Source: Spirometra erinaceieuropaei
Taxonomy: Eukaryota; Platyhelminthes; Cestoda; Diphyllobothriidea; Diphyllobothriidae
Assembly: GCA_902702965.1 (NCBI GenBank)
Contig: CACRXP010000094.1
Span: 332,249 to 396,248, forward strand
Reading direction: 5' to 3'
Length of the DNA stretch: 64,000 bases
A model generated the notes under the pieces. That model ran no database searches and was not told where the DNA came from. It saw nothing but the letters and a program-made list of their open reading frames with translations. Below are positions 34,038 to 45,450 of the stretch, piece after piece. The translations under genes were made by a program, and so were the position numbers. Position 1 is the first letter of the stretch. The number at the start of each line of letters is the position of its first letter.

Positions 34038-36087
34038 TTATATCAAATGAACAATGTAAACAAGAGTCACCGCGCACGCACAGTGTGCAGTAACGGAAGC
34101 AAAAAAACGACCGTCAATATTAAAGGGAACATATTTACAAATGATGTCTGAGAGGGCAGCATTTGAAGCAATGTCTGACAAACGGGAGGCTTTAAACATA
34201 TCCAAGGGGAATGAGGGAAGGGATGTTGTAAAAAGGTTCTCACATTCAAGGAACGGGCGGTAAGTTATGCCGGTATCCGGCACTGACGTCAGCAGGCATG
34301 GTCTATTTCCGATAAGTACCACATTATCTGGCTGTTTATTTGACAAAACAAAGTCTATGAAAAATTGCGGTGGATCCGCGAGGCAGTTAAAATGCCCGTG
34401 CTACTCCCTCGTCGTCGTCTAACAGCATTGGGCATATTGGTAACTCAGGCAAGCGTCTTTCAGAAAAGCGCTTGAAAACCTGCGCGGTTAGTAGGCCCTT
34501 TTATACTGCTGCGGACACTTTGTAAAAAGGACTCGAGAGGAAATGCCGAGAAATTAATTAACACTTCAAAGCGCGACACATCGTCATACAGGTGAAGCAA
34601 ACAATGGACATTGTAAATAATATCGGAGGGATTATACAAGGTGGGAAAATTAACAACAAGGCGATTTAACAAAGGTCGGCCGTATTCTCCGCAAGATACA
34701 TGCAATATGGGATGGCAAAATATGTGCACTGCGAGGAAAAATTTTGAAAAGTGTTGGAACCGGGCTTCGCTTAATGCGGAGGAAAAAACGACGGGGCTTA
34801 TGTACAGTAGGAATTGTCTGTATTCGGCAGCCTTCCAAAACTCTAGACAATCGAGTGTTCTGCATTTACGCGAAAACTCGGCCGGCAAATTTTGGCTGCA
34901 CATCTTAATACATTCATTCAATGAGTCAGAGTGCCTGCTGGAGCCCAGACGCCAAATATGCAGTAACTTCCGCATGACACCCAGGCGAACCAAGTGCATA
35001 TAGTCGAGTGGGAAGGAGGTCACCATATCGACGGGCAAATCCACGAACGGAGACCTGTCCTTGTGGTGCGGTTCCTGTCTTCGCAACCTGAATGACCTTT
35101 CCTCACGCAGACGCCCACTGCATACTGGAAACGTCATGCGGTTTTCAATACGTTTGCCCATATGGGAACACCTGCGGTGGTTTTAGTTAAAGGTGCGAAA
35201 CAACATACCTGTCACACCCGTAATAGCCATTGTGAGCTTTAACTTGCCGCACAAAACATCGGTCGGGGGTGTCACAGATAACATTGTCTAAGACCACCTT
35301 TACGTTATTTTGTGTATGTGGAATGCGCAGACCACTGACCAGGTGGTCTTTCAGCTCACCAACACAGTCGCCCAGGAAGTCATCCAACGGATCGGGTTTG
35401 CCGGGACTGGAGAACACTCCAACAATGAAGGGCTGACCGACAACTGGATGGCGAAAACGGGCAAGAATGGTCCACAGGCCTTGACAAGACCACTTGAATA
35501 TCTTCATTCGGTAGATATGCAGTTGGATGCGCATTTCAGGAACGCTTGTTTCGGGCAGACCGTGCAGTTGATCCAGCAGACCACGTTCAAGACCTAAATG
35601 AACATAGTTGCCTTTGTTCAGGGGCTTGCTAACGCAGGTCCGAGGCGTTTGCAATAGCGATCTTGGGTCTTCAGCCACTTCTGGGTGGTAGGGCCGCAGC
35701 ATCCGAAACAATTTATTTGTTGTGGATAGTGGCATTTTGGCCTCCAAGCAGAATTCCCGCAAATCCGCCAGAAAGCATTTGCCTGCGACTACGTCCTCGC
35801 TTATGTCTACTGGCTCTAAATTTGCTATTGAGTAACACATTAAGATGACTACCAGTGCAAACTTCTGAGACTAGTTAGGCCATTTCTATTTCCGGTGGTT
35901 TGTCTACGACCGATGACGTAGAGGGAACGGAGGGATCAGCCATCCGCGCATAATATGCCTTATTCTCACGTGCAATTCGCTTGTAAATTGTGCTCCGATG
36001 GAAGACATAATACTTGCGCTTCATGATTGCTTTCATTGATGGGTATAAAACAAGCTTAAAAAATTGAACTGCACTTGAAACGTTCAC
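34038..36087 (-). pseudogene. Large transposase-derived gene of the animal EnSpm/CACTA-like type, decayed at the 3' end
   Basis: I recognise a widespread invertebrate transposase family (probably EnSpm/CMC-like). The N-terminal exon candidate (36087-35875, Lys/Arg-rich, KRKYYVFHRSTIYKRIAREN) may splice to an open frame 35840-35209 carrying SLLQTPRTCVSKPLNKGNYV, PFIVGVFSSPGKPDPLDDFL and AHNGYYGCDR. A 37-nt intron (35208-35172, GTATGT...CCGCAG) then joins GCDR to CSHMGKRIEN, recreating the GC..C...G zinc-knuckle-like motif of the family. Exon 35171-34460 has SFRLRRQEPHHKDRSPFVDL, FPLDYMHLVRLGVMRKLLHI, LLYISPVVF, VHCLLHLYDDV and FSAFPLESFLQ. After a stop near 34460 the family C-terminus (DNVVLIGNRPCLLTSV...) is still readable to about 34038, with another frameshift in a poly-T run. 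No terminal inverted repeats were found. Confidence 0.7.
35172..35208 (-). other. 37-nt micro-intron in the EnSpm-like gene
   Basis: Minus strand GTATGTTGTTTCGCACC... ending CCACCGCAG. The unspliced frame stops within about ten codons; splicing restores the expected Cys after GCDR. Confidence 0.75.
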
Positions 36088-36109
36088 TTTGAGATTAAAA
36101 TTGTAATTA

Positions 36110-38400
36110 AGTTAGTAAACCTACTTGCATAGCATAAAAGAGATTAGTTATTGCGTAAGTAAAACCATAAAGACGCGACAGACATGAAATCGACGTGGGA
36201 AAACGTACCACCTTGTCGCGAGCGTCCGGTGGAGCAGCAGAAAAATGGCGTCCAAGTGGCCCCACTTAAACAAAAGCGTCCTAATCGGCTTACCCAGGCA
36301 AATTTAAATTCCACAATAAGTGAAGACTCAAGGCACTTTCTGGGTGAATTAACGTATATTTAGGCAAATGCGCGACACTAAAACACATAAAATTTCGTCT
36401 AAGCGGCTGAAACGACTCTTGAAATTTCTCAAAATATGGTGCGGCCATGACCACGTCCAGCCACGCTTGGCCACACCCACAAGGCGGGGCCATGTGTTGG
36501 CAGGATCGTTAAGGGCTGATGGTCTGTTTTTATGCTTGCTGAAAATAATGTGGCATACATCGAAAATACCATGCACGCAAACAACGTGCTTTAGTTTTGA
36601 TTCATGTTATAAAACGAAAATGAAAAACACTAAACATGTTGTTGTTTATGTAAACATAGTCCAGCAAAACGAATGCTAAAGACGTTTCTTCTAGAAACAG
36701 TCTTGGCTGATGAAGTTCAAAAGAAAAATGCATATCTTAACCTCAGAAAGGAGATTAACACTGTCCCTGCGGATCACCACTAATCTTTACGATAATATTC
36801 TCAATAATCGTCTCATTTGATAAGAGAGAAAATTTTGCATATCGATTTGCATATCTGTCTGATGCAAGTAAGGTAAGCACTCAGTTTACCTGCGAATTAC
36901 CCCGATGCTTTGACTTCCTACGTACGCCCATCGTTAGCGATTTACGATGGATTTCTTTACGTGGTCAAACAGGAATTCCCCCGACGAATTCCGAAAGACC
37001 AGAAATTTGCAACAGGCTATTTTGACAACGTTGTGATGATTATTAATTTTTGTTACGTAGTCAAACGTGGTTCTGATTCAAAGACATCACGGTTCTACCT
37101 TGATGAGCCGGTAGAGCCAAAGGATGAGATTTCGACAGGTTGACGAGTTGACCCAAACAATTTCAATTCTCTAAAAATAACAAAAGTTGTTTGCTCCCAC
37201 TAGACTCATCACAACTCAACCTGCGAATGGAACTTACTTACGATAGCCGAACTTCAGGAAACCAAACGTTTTGTTTATCCGTTACGTCAAGATTAAAATA
37301 TGAACGACAACTGGGCATGCGACAGGGTTTCCTCCATATAACTTTATCCTGTGGGACCTAACAGCCACAAGGAGAAGCATTGTGCTGGCTCATATATTCT
37401 TGCTTCATTAGACTTCATGAAAACCTCGTAATGTTGCTCACAGGTCCTCCAGGGTTCTGTGAAAAGATGTTACGGAATGAAGATACTTTAAAGTTTCTAA
37501 GACACCTTTTATATGGACTTTCATAGCAAACTTAAGGTCAACAGTTGACGTTTAGTTCAGCAGAAATATTATTTTGTCGGTATCGGTTTTAGTGTGACGA
37601 GGAGAAGATAAAATGTCCTAGCTGTGCGGGATGACACAACATTCGTCATGCTGCGGACGAATAAATCAATGACAAACCTAGCAGGTCCTAGACACCGTAG
37701 ATTTTAAGGGCTGTTAAATATAAGTCTCTGCTCTGCCGTTTATTGTTTGGCAAGAACTCAAGGGGCACAACTTAGTGTGCGGACATCAGTGCCATTTGGG
37801 AGCAGTTTTATCTTTATTAGAGTGTCGAGAGATCGGCCAGCCGAACTGAACGACAAAAAATTTGCAGTTTAACGTACGACAATCGCAACGCCTGAGTTTC
37901 CTCTAGACTCGCCAATTCATCACAGACGTGGCTTACTCAAACCTATCGCCGCTTCCTACACGCGCTCTACCGGCTCAGACGATCAAACAAAGCTGACAAG
38001 ACCGAAGGTTATTGGCAGGACAGTAACTAACAAAGCTAAATAGTTTGTCAATGCGGTCTGCATGCAAACATGCCTCTAATTCCGCATATGAAGAATTTCT
38101 TTATTGATTAGGCAAATCACGCGTAAGTGGCCCTGCGTTGCAGTCGGACCTACAATTCTACGTCGGACCGAGTTAATCGCAATTCGGCAGACGTCCAAGC
38201 CACGACCGTCCCTGTTTCGTGAAAGCTTCACCCTTTGTGAGGATCTACAGAGCATACACTTCACACCTGCCCCCACTTCTGAAGAAGACGGAACTAATAA
38301 TAATAATCTTCACTGAACAACCGTGGGAGTCGGTTCAGAACATGTAAGAATATCTTTCTCATTAATTTTGGAATTCTGGAACGAGTATAACTAACCTATA
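36110..38400. other. Stretch without recognisable genes
   Basis: Mixed composition. The frame at 36910-37143 (plus) has two similar segments (FLYVVKQEF and FCYVVKRGS) but no known domain. CCACGCTTGGCCACACCC near 36460 loosely resembles sequence near 30240-30260, not enough to define a terminal repeat. Confidence 0.4.
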
Positions 38401-38402
38401 AG

Positions 38403-39277
38403 ATGACAGTTCGACCATCGGTTTTGATGATGTCCACCGTGTGCCCCACAGTTGCAGCAGCAATGGGAGCAGGGACGGTGACTTACGCAGGGGTTTATAG
38501 TGCCGGTGGACTTGCGTAGCATCTACCTACACTATCTCCTCCTCCCTCGCCCGAGCCCGGTGTCAAGACAGTGTCAAGAAGACCGGAGACGAGAGAGGCC
38601 GCAGGTGGATGGCTCGGACGGATCCTCACCTTGGCGTTCAACCACACCCCCTGGTCCACACAACAAATAACCAGGATTTCAACCAACACAACAGAGATTT
38701 GGAGGCTGGCACGGCCGAAGCCGCACCTGGGCGTGCCGCCAACGCCTGGCTCGGATCCCACACTGTGATGGGAGTGCCATAAAGGCCACAATAAAAAGGA
38801 GCCATTGCAGCCTGACTCTCAGACCGCCTCCAGTGAAGGAGGAGGTCCAAGTTACCCCGTCAGTTGGCAACCTTCCAAGCCACGGCTTTTAGCGCACCGT
38901 GATAGCTTCAAGCGCGTCAGATTGTTTATAGTGAGGAGAAAGTGCGCTGAGTCGTCGACCTCACTCTCCCTTCCCACTCCCACACCCCAGCCGCTGTCCG
39001 AGCCGGTCAGCAGACTGAGTGAGAAATGGGCGCCATGGCTGTCATGGTCGACTGACCATGACTGCACGCGCCACGTGCACGAGCTGGCCCCCATACAAAC
39101 ACACACACCAGGATTTCGCACAACGGGGGTTGAACAGCGTGTCTCTCACTTGCGCAAGAGGGCCGTGAAAGGTGCTGCTTCAGGTCGTCGCCCAGCCCAC
39201 CAGTCCGCCGCTCCACACAACACACACACAACGCGACGAACTGCGTGAACCGTGAGCGGGCGTCAATCAGCAACCTT
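38403..39277 (-). repeat. Zinc-finger LINE 3' UTR segment shared with 60315-61188
   Basis: Reverse-complement match over about 875 bp at high identity, covering GGTTGCTGATTGACGCCCGC to GATGGTCGAACTGTCAT. Open frames within it appear in both copies but carry differences, and it lies after the stop of the LINE protein, so I treat it as UTR. Confidence 0.85.
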
Positions 39278-39492
39278 CCTATCCACGACGCTTGACGTGT
39301 CGGGATAGTCTCAGACTCAAGTCACCCGTGCAGCCGAAGCCGCATGGGGACCGAGTCGAGATGCGGAGTTCCCACTTGCGTGGCAGGTGGCAGTTGGGTG
39401 CATGAGGTATGTGAGTGTTGATTTCTGGTGGGGTGATGGTGGTGGTGGAGGAGGTAGGGAGTGAGTGAATGTGTGGCGTGGCCGGCGGTTGT

Positions 39493-42400
39493 CTACCGCA
39501 GGTCGTCATGGATGCGCATGTGGCCGAATAGGCTCATGCGATGCCTGAAAGTGCGAGGACAGTGTGGGCAGTTGAGACGAGCTTGGTGGGTATAGGTGGG
39601 TGCTCCAGGCACTGGTTCGTCAGTCTTTGTGCGATGGGTCCGCAAGTGACCGACTAGGCCGATGCGTGAGGTGAATGTGCGTGGACAGTGTGGACATAAG
39701 AAGTCGGCGGTGTCAGTGTCAGCTACAGAGGAGGCGGCGGTGGTGGTGGTGTCGCGGACGGATGGAACGAGGGTGGGGGTTTGCACGGTGGATGTGTTGG
39801 ATGTAGTGGGTGTATCGGGAGTGCGGTCAAGGCCGCTTTCGTGGATGCGCACGTGGCCGAAAAGGCCCATGCGATGCCTAAAGGTGCGAGGGCAGTGTGG
39901 GCAGCGGAGGCGAGTGCGGTGGGTGTAGGTTGGTGCTTCACGCACTGGTTCGCCAGTCTCTGTGCGATGGATTCGCAAGTGACTGACCAGACCGATGTGT
40001 GAGGTGAAGGTACGGTCGCAGTGAGGGCAGGTGTAGTCCTGATTCTCATCCCTGGAGTCGGGGGAGGTGGTGGTAGTATCGGTTGCTGTGCGCGGGACAG
40101 TCGCCTGAGCGGCTGCCGTTGGAGCAGTGGGCGAGGAGGAGGAGGAGGAGGAGGAGGAGGAGGAGGAAGATGATGAGAAGGAGGAGGATGGTGGAAGTGA
40201 TGGGTCGGAAGAATTGTCAGGGTTGGTTGGCAGCGGAGAGGAGGAGGAAGAGGCAGGCGGGGGGACGATGTTTGGTGCCATTCGAGAGGCGCAGTTAATC
40301 CGAAAATGTCCAACAAGTCCGATTCGAGCCCGGAATGTTCGTTGACATCGAGGACACGTTGGAAACGGTCGTGCGGCGGAGTTGCTTACTGGGCGAGGTT
40401 GTGATTTGCGAGCTTCACGTTTGGCTTTGGCGGCAGCGATGCTGTTGGCTTCGTATATCGCAGCGCCTGTCTTCACTGTCCTCCTCCAGGCCGGCCGATC
40501 GAGTGCGAGCTCCTCCCAGTTGGTGGGGTTTATTTGCAGGCATTTCAGGGAGGACTTCAGGGTATCCTTGTAACGGCGAATCTGGCCTCCTTGACGGCGA
40601 GAACCCGTCGCGACGCCTCCGTAGAAGAGTCCTTTGGGTAGTCGCTCGTCGTCCATGCGCACCAGGTGGCCGCTCCAGCGCAGCTGAATTTGCCTCAGTA
40701 TGGCGTAGATGCTGAGGATTCCTGTCCGTTCCAGCACATCAGTGTCGGCGATTCGATCTTGCCACTTCAGCCTCAGGATGCGACGAAGACAACTGAGGTG
40801 GAAGTGGTTCAGACGACGTGCCTGCTTGGCGTATACCGTCCAAGTCTCCGCTCCATACAGTAGTGTCGGCAGGATGACGGCCTTGCACATCTTCAGCTTG
40901 GTGCTCATTTGGAGACCATGATGATTCCAAACTGTGCTTTGGATGCGACCGAAGGCTTGACTGGCTTTCGAGATCCTGTTGGCGACTTCGTCATAAATCT
41001 TGGTGTTGCGGGAGACAGTACTGCCCAGGTACGGGAAGTTCTCCACCACTTGCAGTTGGGTCCCATTCACGCTGATTTGCGGCGGCGCGTTGGGGGCTGT
41101 GGCCGAGTTGGGTGGCGGTTGGTGCATCACCACCGTCTTCTGTGTGTTGATGACCAGACCGAAGTTCTCGCAGGCGGCGGAGAACAGGTCCATGCTCCGT
41201 TGCATCTCCACTTCCGAGGTGGTGTTTAGGGCGCAGTCGTCGGCGAAGAGGAGTTCGTGCACGGTGGCTGTGGATACGCGCGATTTGAAGTGCATCCGCC
41301 GTTGATTCAGGAGGTGATCGTCCGTCCAGTAGGCGATGCGGATTCCAGGGCGTTCGTCGCGGTAGGCGTCCATCAGCATGGCAGAGAACATGAGACTGAA
41401 GAGGGTAGGCGCCAGCACACAGCCCTGCTTCACTCCGTTGGTCACTGCGAGTGCCTCTGAGACAGCTCCGTTGTCCGTGACTCGCGCCATCATACCGTCG
41501 TGCAGCTGACGCACCACCTGAGTGAATCGCTCCGGACAGCCGAATTTCTGCATGATCTTACACAGTCCATCACGATTCACCGTGTCGAAGGCTTTCATCA
41601 GGTCCACAAAGGTAGAGTACTGGTGGGTCCGCATCTCCTGACACTTCTCCTGAAGTTGACGGGCGGCGAAGATCATATCCGTGGCTCCAAGATGACGACG
41701 GAAGCCGCATTGGCTTTCCGGCAGAAGGCCCTGTTCCGGGTGGTTATTGAGGCGGTTGAGGAGGATTCGTGCGAAGATCTTCCCGGCGATGTTCAGCAGG
41801 GAGATGCCGCGGTGATTGTCGCAAACTTGGCGATTCCCTTTGCGCTTGTACAGATGCACGATGGTTGCGTCTTTGAAATCTTGCGGGACTTCACCCTGAC
41901 GCCACATCTTTTGGAAGAGCGCAGTCAGCTGATCCATTAGTTGGGGACCTCCGTGCTTGTAGACCTCAGCAGGGATTGCGTCCGATCCGGGTGCTTTCCC
42001 GCTGGAGAGCTGCTGCACTGCTCTGATGGTCTCCTGGAGAGATGGTGGGAGTTCGAGGTCTACGTTGGTCTCCACTTGCTGCAAACGCTCGATGGCGGCG
42101 TCAGAGATGATGGAGGGGCGGTTGAGGACGCCTCGAAAATGCTCGGCCCATCGCTGCAGGATTTACGTCTTCTCAGTCAGGAGAGTGTTGTCGTCGGCGC
42201 TGAGGAGAGGAGCGGTGCCCTTCGTCGGCGGACCGTAGACAGCTTTGATCGCGGAGAAGAAGTTCTTCCATTCGTTGCGGTCCACGTAGCCTTGGATCTC
42301 CTCACCATTGCGAGCAGTCCAGGCGTCCTGCATCTCGCGCAGTCGTTGCTGAAGTTGGCGGTGACTGCGGTAGAAGGCAGCTTTGGTGGCATCCGTGGGG

Positions 42401-43728
42401 TGATCTTCGTAGGCTTTGTGTAGGCGGTTCTTCTCAGCTAGCAGATTTCTGATGGCGGCGTCGTTGTCGTCGAACCAGTCCTGGTGTTGGCGGGGAGCGC
42501 GACCGAGGACGGCGAGCGCCATCGACTGGACCGCGTCTCGCAGTTGACACCAGCGGTTTTCCACGGAGGCGTTCTCGGCAGCGGCGGCGTCGTCGGAGGC
42601 GGCAGCGATAGGAAGGCTGTCTAGCCGTTGAGCCAGCTCATTGCTGAAATGGAGACGGTGAGCAGGCAAAGACAACAAAGCAACATTCAGCTTACCTGGG
42701 GGTCGCTTACCTTGTGGTCTCCTGCGAGGCTGTAGGCGAATACGCATCTTCTAGATGACGAGGCGATGGTCGGTCCACCCGTCAGCCTCCGCGATCGCCT
42801 TCGCAACCAGCACGTCCCGCTAATCTCGCCTCCGGACGAGGACATAGTCCAGCAGGTGCCACTGACGCGACCGAGGATGCCTCCAGGTGGCCTTCTCTCG
42901 CTCCGGCAGACAGAAGAACGTGTTCGTCAGCATGAGGCTGTGTTCTGCGCAGGTGCGGAGAAGCAACAGACCATTGTCGTTTGAGCCGCGGAGACCGTGG
43001 GGACCCAGCACTCCTCTCCAGGCAGTATGGTCTGTGCCGACGCGGGCGTTGAAGTCGCCAAGGACAATCAACTTGTCCGCCTTCGACACAGTCGCCAAGA
43101 TGGCGCGCAGGTCCTCGTAGAATTTGTCTCTGACGGCGTCGGGGTCGGTCATAGTCGGAGCGTAGGCGCTGATAATGGTGGCGAATTTGCCTCCCCGGAG
43201 AGGCAGGCGGAGGCTCATCAGGCGATCGTTGATGCCCTGCGGCAAACAGGGCAGACGTCCCACGATGTCATTCCGAATGGCGAAGGCGACGCCCGCGTCC
43301 CGTCGCTCTGCCCTGGGTCGACCGCTCCAGAAGAAGGTGTAGCCAGCACCCACCTCCTCCAGTTGGCCTTGTTCGGAGAATCGGGTCTCGCTGAGTGCGG
43401 CGATGTCCACCTTGTAGCGCGCCAGTTCTTGTGCCACTAGCGCCGTCCTCCGCTCCGGTCGGTTGCTCCTCGGATTGTCTAAAAGGGAACGAACATTCCA
43501 GGCTGCCAGAATGAGCGCGCTCACCCTGCCAGTCTGGTGACAACGAGTGGGGCGACGAGAAGGAGATGGAGGAGAATATGACTTAGGAGAAGAATAGGCA
43601 GAAGAATAGACGGAGGTAGAGGAAGAAGAGGTAGGATGAGGAGAATGAGTATGGTTTTTGTTATTATTGGTATAGTTGTTATTTCGATTTTGATTGTTTC
43701 GACCATGTTTAGACGTCTGCGACCCTGG
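39493..43728 (-). pseudogene. APE endonuclease - reverse transcriptase - C2H2 zinc-finger polyprotein, three in-frame stops
   Basis: One frame of about 1,410 codons. The first about 68 codons (43728-43525) are Ser/Thr/Asn-rich and open, with no clear ATG. The endonuclease starts [15 protein letters not shown], then [19 protein letters not shown] and a final [12 protein letters not shown], all catalytic signatures of the APE class. The RT shows [48 protein letters not shown] and [11 protein letters not shown] (FADD intact). After the RT come [11 protein letters not shown] and ETWTVYAK blocks, then five zinc fingers (codons about 577-858 of the RT segment). The first is C2HC, followed by alternating types TFTS.IGLV.HLR and TFRHRM.LFGH.R, separated by Ser/Thr/Pro linkers. 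Three nonsense codons break it: TAG 42822-42820, TAG 42753-42751 and TAA 42165-42163. No frameshift is present, so this copy is young. RNA-binding by the fingers is a guess. Confidence 0.9.
40130..40195. repeat. (GAG/CTC)n repeat inside the LINE ORF
   Basis: GAGGAGGAG-type run that encodes the poly-Ser linker between the first and second zinc fingers on the minus strand. Likely length-variable between copies. Confidence 0.85.
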
Positions 43729-44270
43729 CTAGCCTGCAGACGGCGTGGTACCCATCAGTGTTTAGGCCACCTTTTCTAGGCCCTTCTCCTCGTGGGTCTG
43801 GCAGTGTCATCCCTGAATAGTGCTGCAATGTACCGTTGTGGCACGGCCGAACTCCACTATGGGACCACGACTTCGGGTTGTAGTGGAGAGCGATTCGAAT
43901 TCGCCGTAAGCCGCGGTCTCCGTCAGCGAGGGTGGGCGCGTCAAGACGATGTCGATATGGAGGTCCATCCCGCCACCGGCTGTCAAGCGACGTGCAGAGA
44001 CGAACCACGTCACGACGGTGCCGACGCAAGGTTCCACCCGACCTTCCATCCAGCGGAATCCGCAAACCCTGTGCACACAGCACAGCGCACAGGGCCCCCT
44101 CACCTGGTTTAGCCCGCCGGTCGAGACGGTTGCCCTGGGTGTGGCCGCTGAGCAGAGTTCAGCTACGTGGAGCCACAGGTGAGAGTTGAGTGCCAGCAAG
44201 TGGACGCTAGGCGCAGTCTCACCTGCAAGCAAGTGAGCGACCACCACGACCATTACGTGAACCCACCGCT
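43729..44270 (-). other. Probable 5' leader of the zinc-finger LINE
   Basis: GC-rich like the element body. Two overlapping minus frames (44083-43709 and 44253-43807) are open but show no RNA-binding or coiled-coil ORF1 features. The second is in the same frame as the polyprotein, separated from it by stops. I regard it as untranslated leader. Confidence 0.5.
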
Positions 44271-44275
44271 GACAC

Positions 44276-44405
44276 CCCTACAAAACCTATACACTACACT
44301 ATACACTATACCTATACCTATACACTACACCTATAAAATATGCCTATACAATACACCTATACACCGATACACTACAGCACAATCAATACAATACAAACAA
44401 TAAAT
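44276..44405. repeat. Low-complexity (CTATAC)-type repeat
   Basis: Irregular runs of CTATACACTACAC and CCTATACC units, then AATACAAAC. It sits at the presumed 5' edge of the LINE and is probably host simple sequence. Confidence 0.8.
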
Positions 44406-45450
44406 ACAATTTATCTATACTATAAAGAGTATGTTACGAAGAATGATGAGCGAACAGTGAAAAAACCCCTAACATATATACAAAATTTGTGTGATTGGAC
44501 TAACACTATAGGAGAAAAAACTCGCTCCTGGATGTATGAAAAGCAGGCAGGATTAGCCCGTATGTGGCAGTTTATAACGGATTTCATGAAGGGCTAAGTA
44601 GGCGGATCAGGAGGGACTGGAATGTATGTGGTATTGGGTAAAAGTTTCGAAATGGGCAGGATTCCTATTCCGAATGAGGTCATTCATGTAAAATTAGCGA
44701 ATAGAAAGCCGGTCTCGAGGCGATAGAAACCTAGATGCAATCAGCTACAGTCAGCCAAGTCCAGTCGAAAAGGGGGCAAGGCAGATGTGACCAGACTACT
44801 AGTGTATGGCTAAAGCAAAAGGTACCACCAAAAGCGTCGATAGAACGCGTTCTGTGAGGGGCAGGATGCATGAGCTGGAAAATCAATGAACTTAGCATTT
44901 TTTTGAGGGTTTGGCGATCAAGGATGTGAGATCAACTCAAACCACACACAATAAGTCCGTTTAGGCTAATATCCGCAGTCAGGGAGTTGTGAGTAATAGT
45001 TTATTCTGTACACAGGACAGGCTGCCGTAAGTTGGCCGTTTGCTTGCAACAGAGACAAGCGTCCGTTCACGGAGATCGTCAGCTGCGGTGCGTAGTTTAT
45101 GCGGGTGTGATAATTTGTGTCAGTAGGTAGGGATGACTGGCTGATTGCTAGTCATGAGATTGGACGGATTAAGGGAGGGTTAGGGGACGCAAAATCACAG
45201 GGGCGCACGGGTATCATGCTAGGTCGTCCGACGCACGTTAAGGGATAATAGTTTGTCAGGGCAGGCGGAAGTCACTGCAGCTGGACAGGAGGGATCCAAG
45301 TTCTAGCCGGCGAGGATGGTCGTGCGTCAACGGCCAGTCAACGACTGACGTGGCCGTCGACGACAATACGGAGCCGGAGAAAAGGGGGACTGAAGCAGCT
45401 GCTATAAGGGATCCCAGGAGGCGATACTACAAACAAAAGTGGGAAATCTG
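44406..45450. other. Stretch without recognisable genes
   Basis: Nothing codes here that I can support. An imperfect hairpin around 45330-45362 (GTCAACGGCCAGTC / GTGGCCGTCGAC) is the only structure noted. Confidence 0.45.

Larger units (their letters stand above)
38403..44270 (-). mobile_element. Nearly full-length non-LTR retrotransposon with C-terminal zinc fingers
   Basis: Minus-strand element, about 5.9 kb. A GC-rich 5' leader (about 44270-43729) precedes one very long frame (43728-39493: endonuclease, RT, zinc fingers) and a 3' UTR of about 1.1 kb that ends ...CGAACTGTCAT at 38403. The 3' end is fixed by the truncated copy at 60315-61188, which ends at the same base. The 5' limit is placed where composition drops to the (TATAC)-rich repeat at 44276 and is approximate. 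No poly-A tail is visible. Confidence 0.85.

Noticed and set aside
36428..36500. GGCCACACC-rich block at 36.45 kb and a similar one at 30.24 kb as terminal inverted repeats of the EnSpm-like element
   Set aside because: Similarity is short, and the copies would enclose an unrelated LINE and the micro-intron gene.
39662..42423. Several plus-strand frames of 60-160 codons opposite the LINE
   Set aside because: They are shadows of the minus-strand polyprotein, kept open by its codon bias and GC content.
43709..44253. Two long minus frames upstream of the LINE endonuclease as a possible ORF1
   Set aside because: No coiled coil, RRM or zinc knuckle; they overlap in different frames and are broken by stops; better explained as 5' leader.
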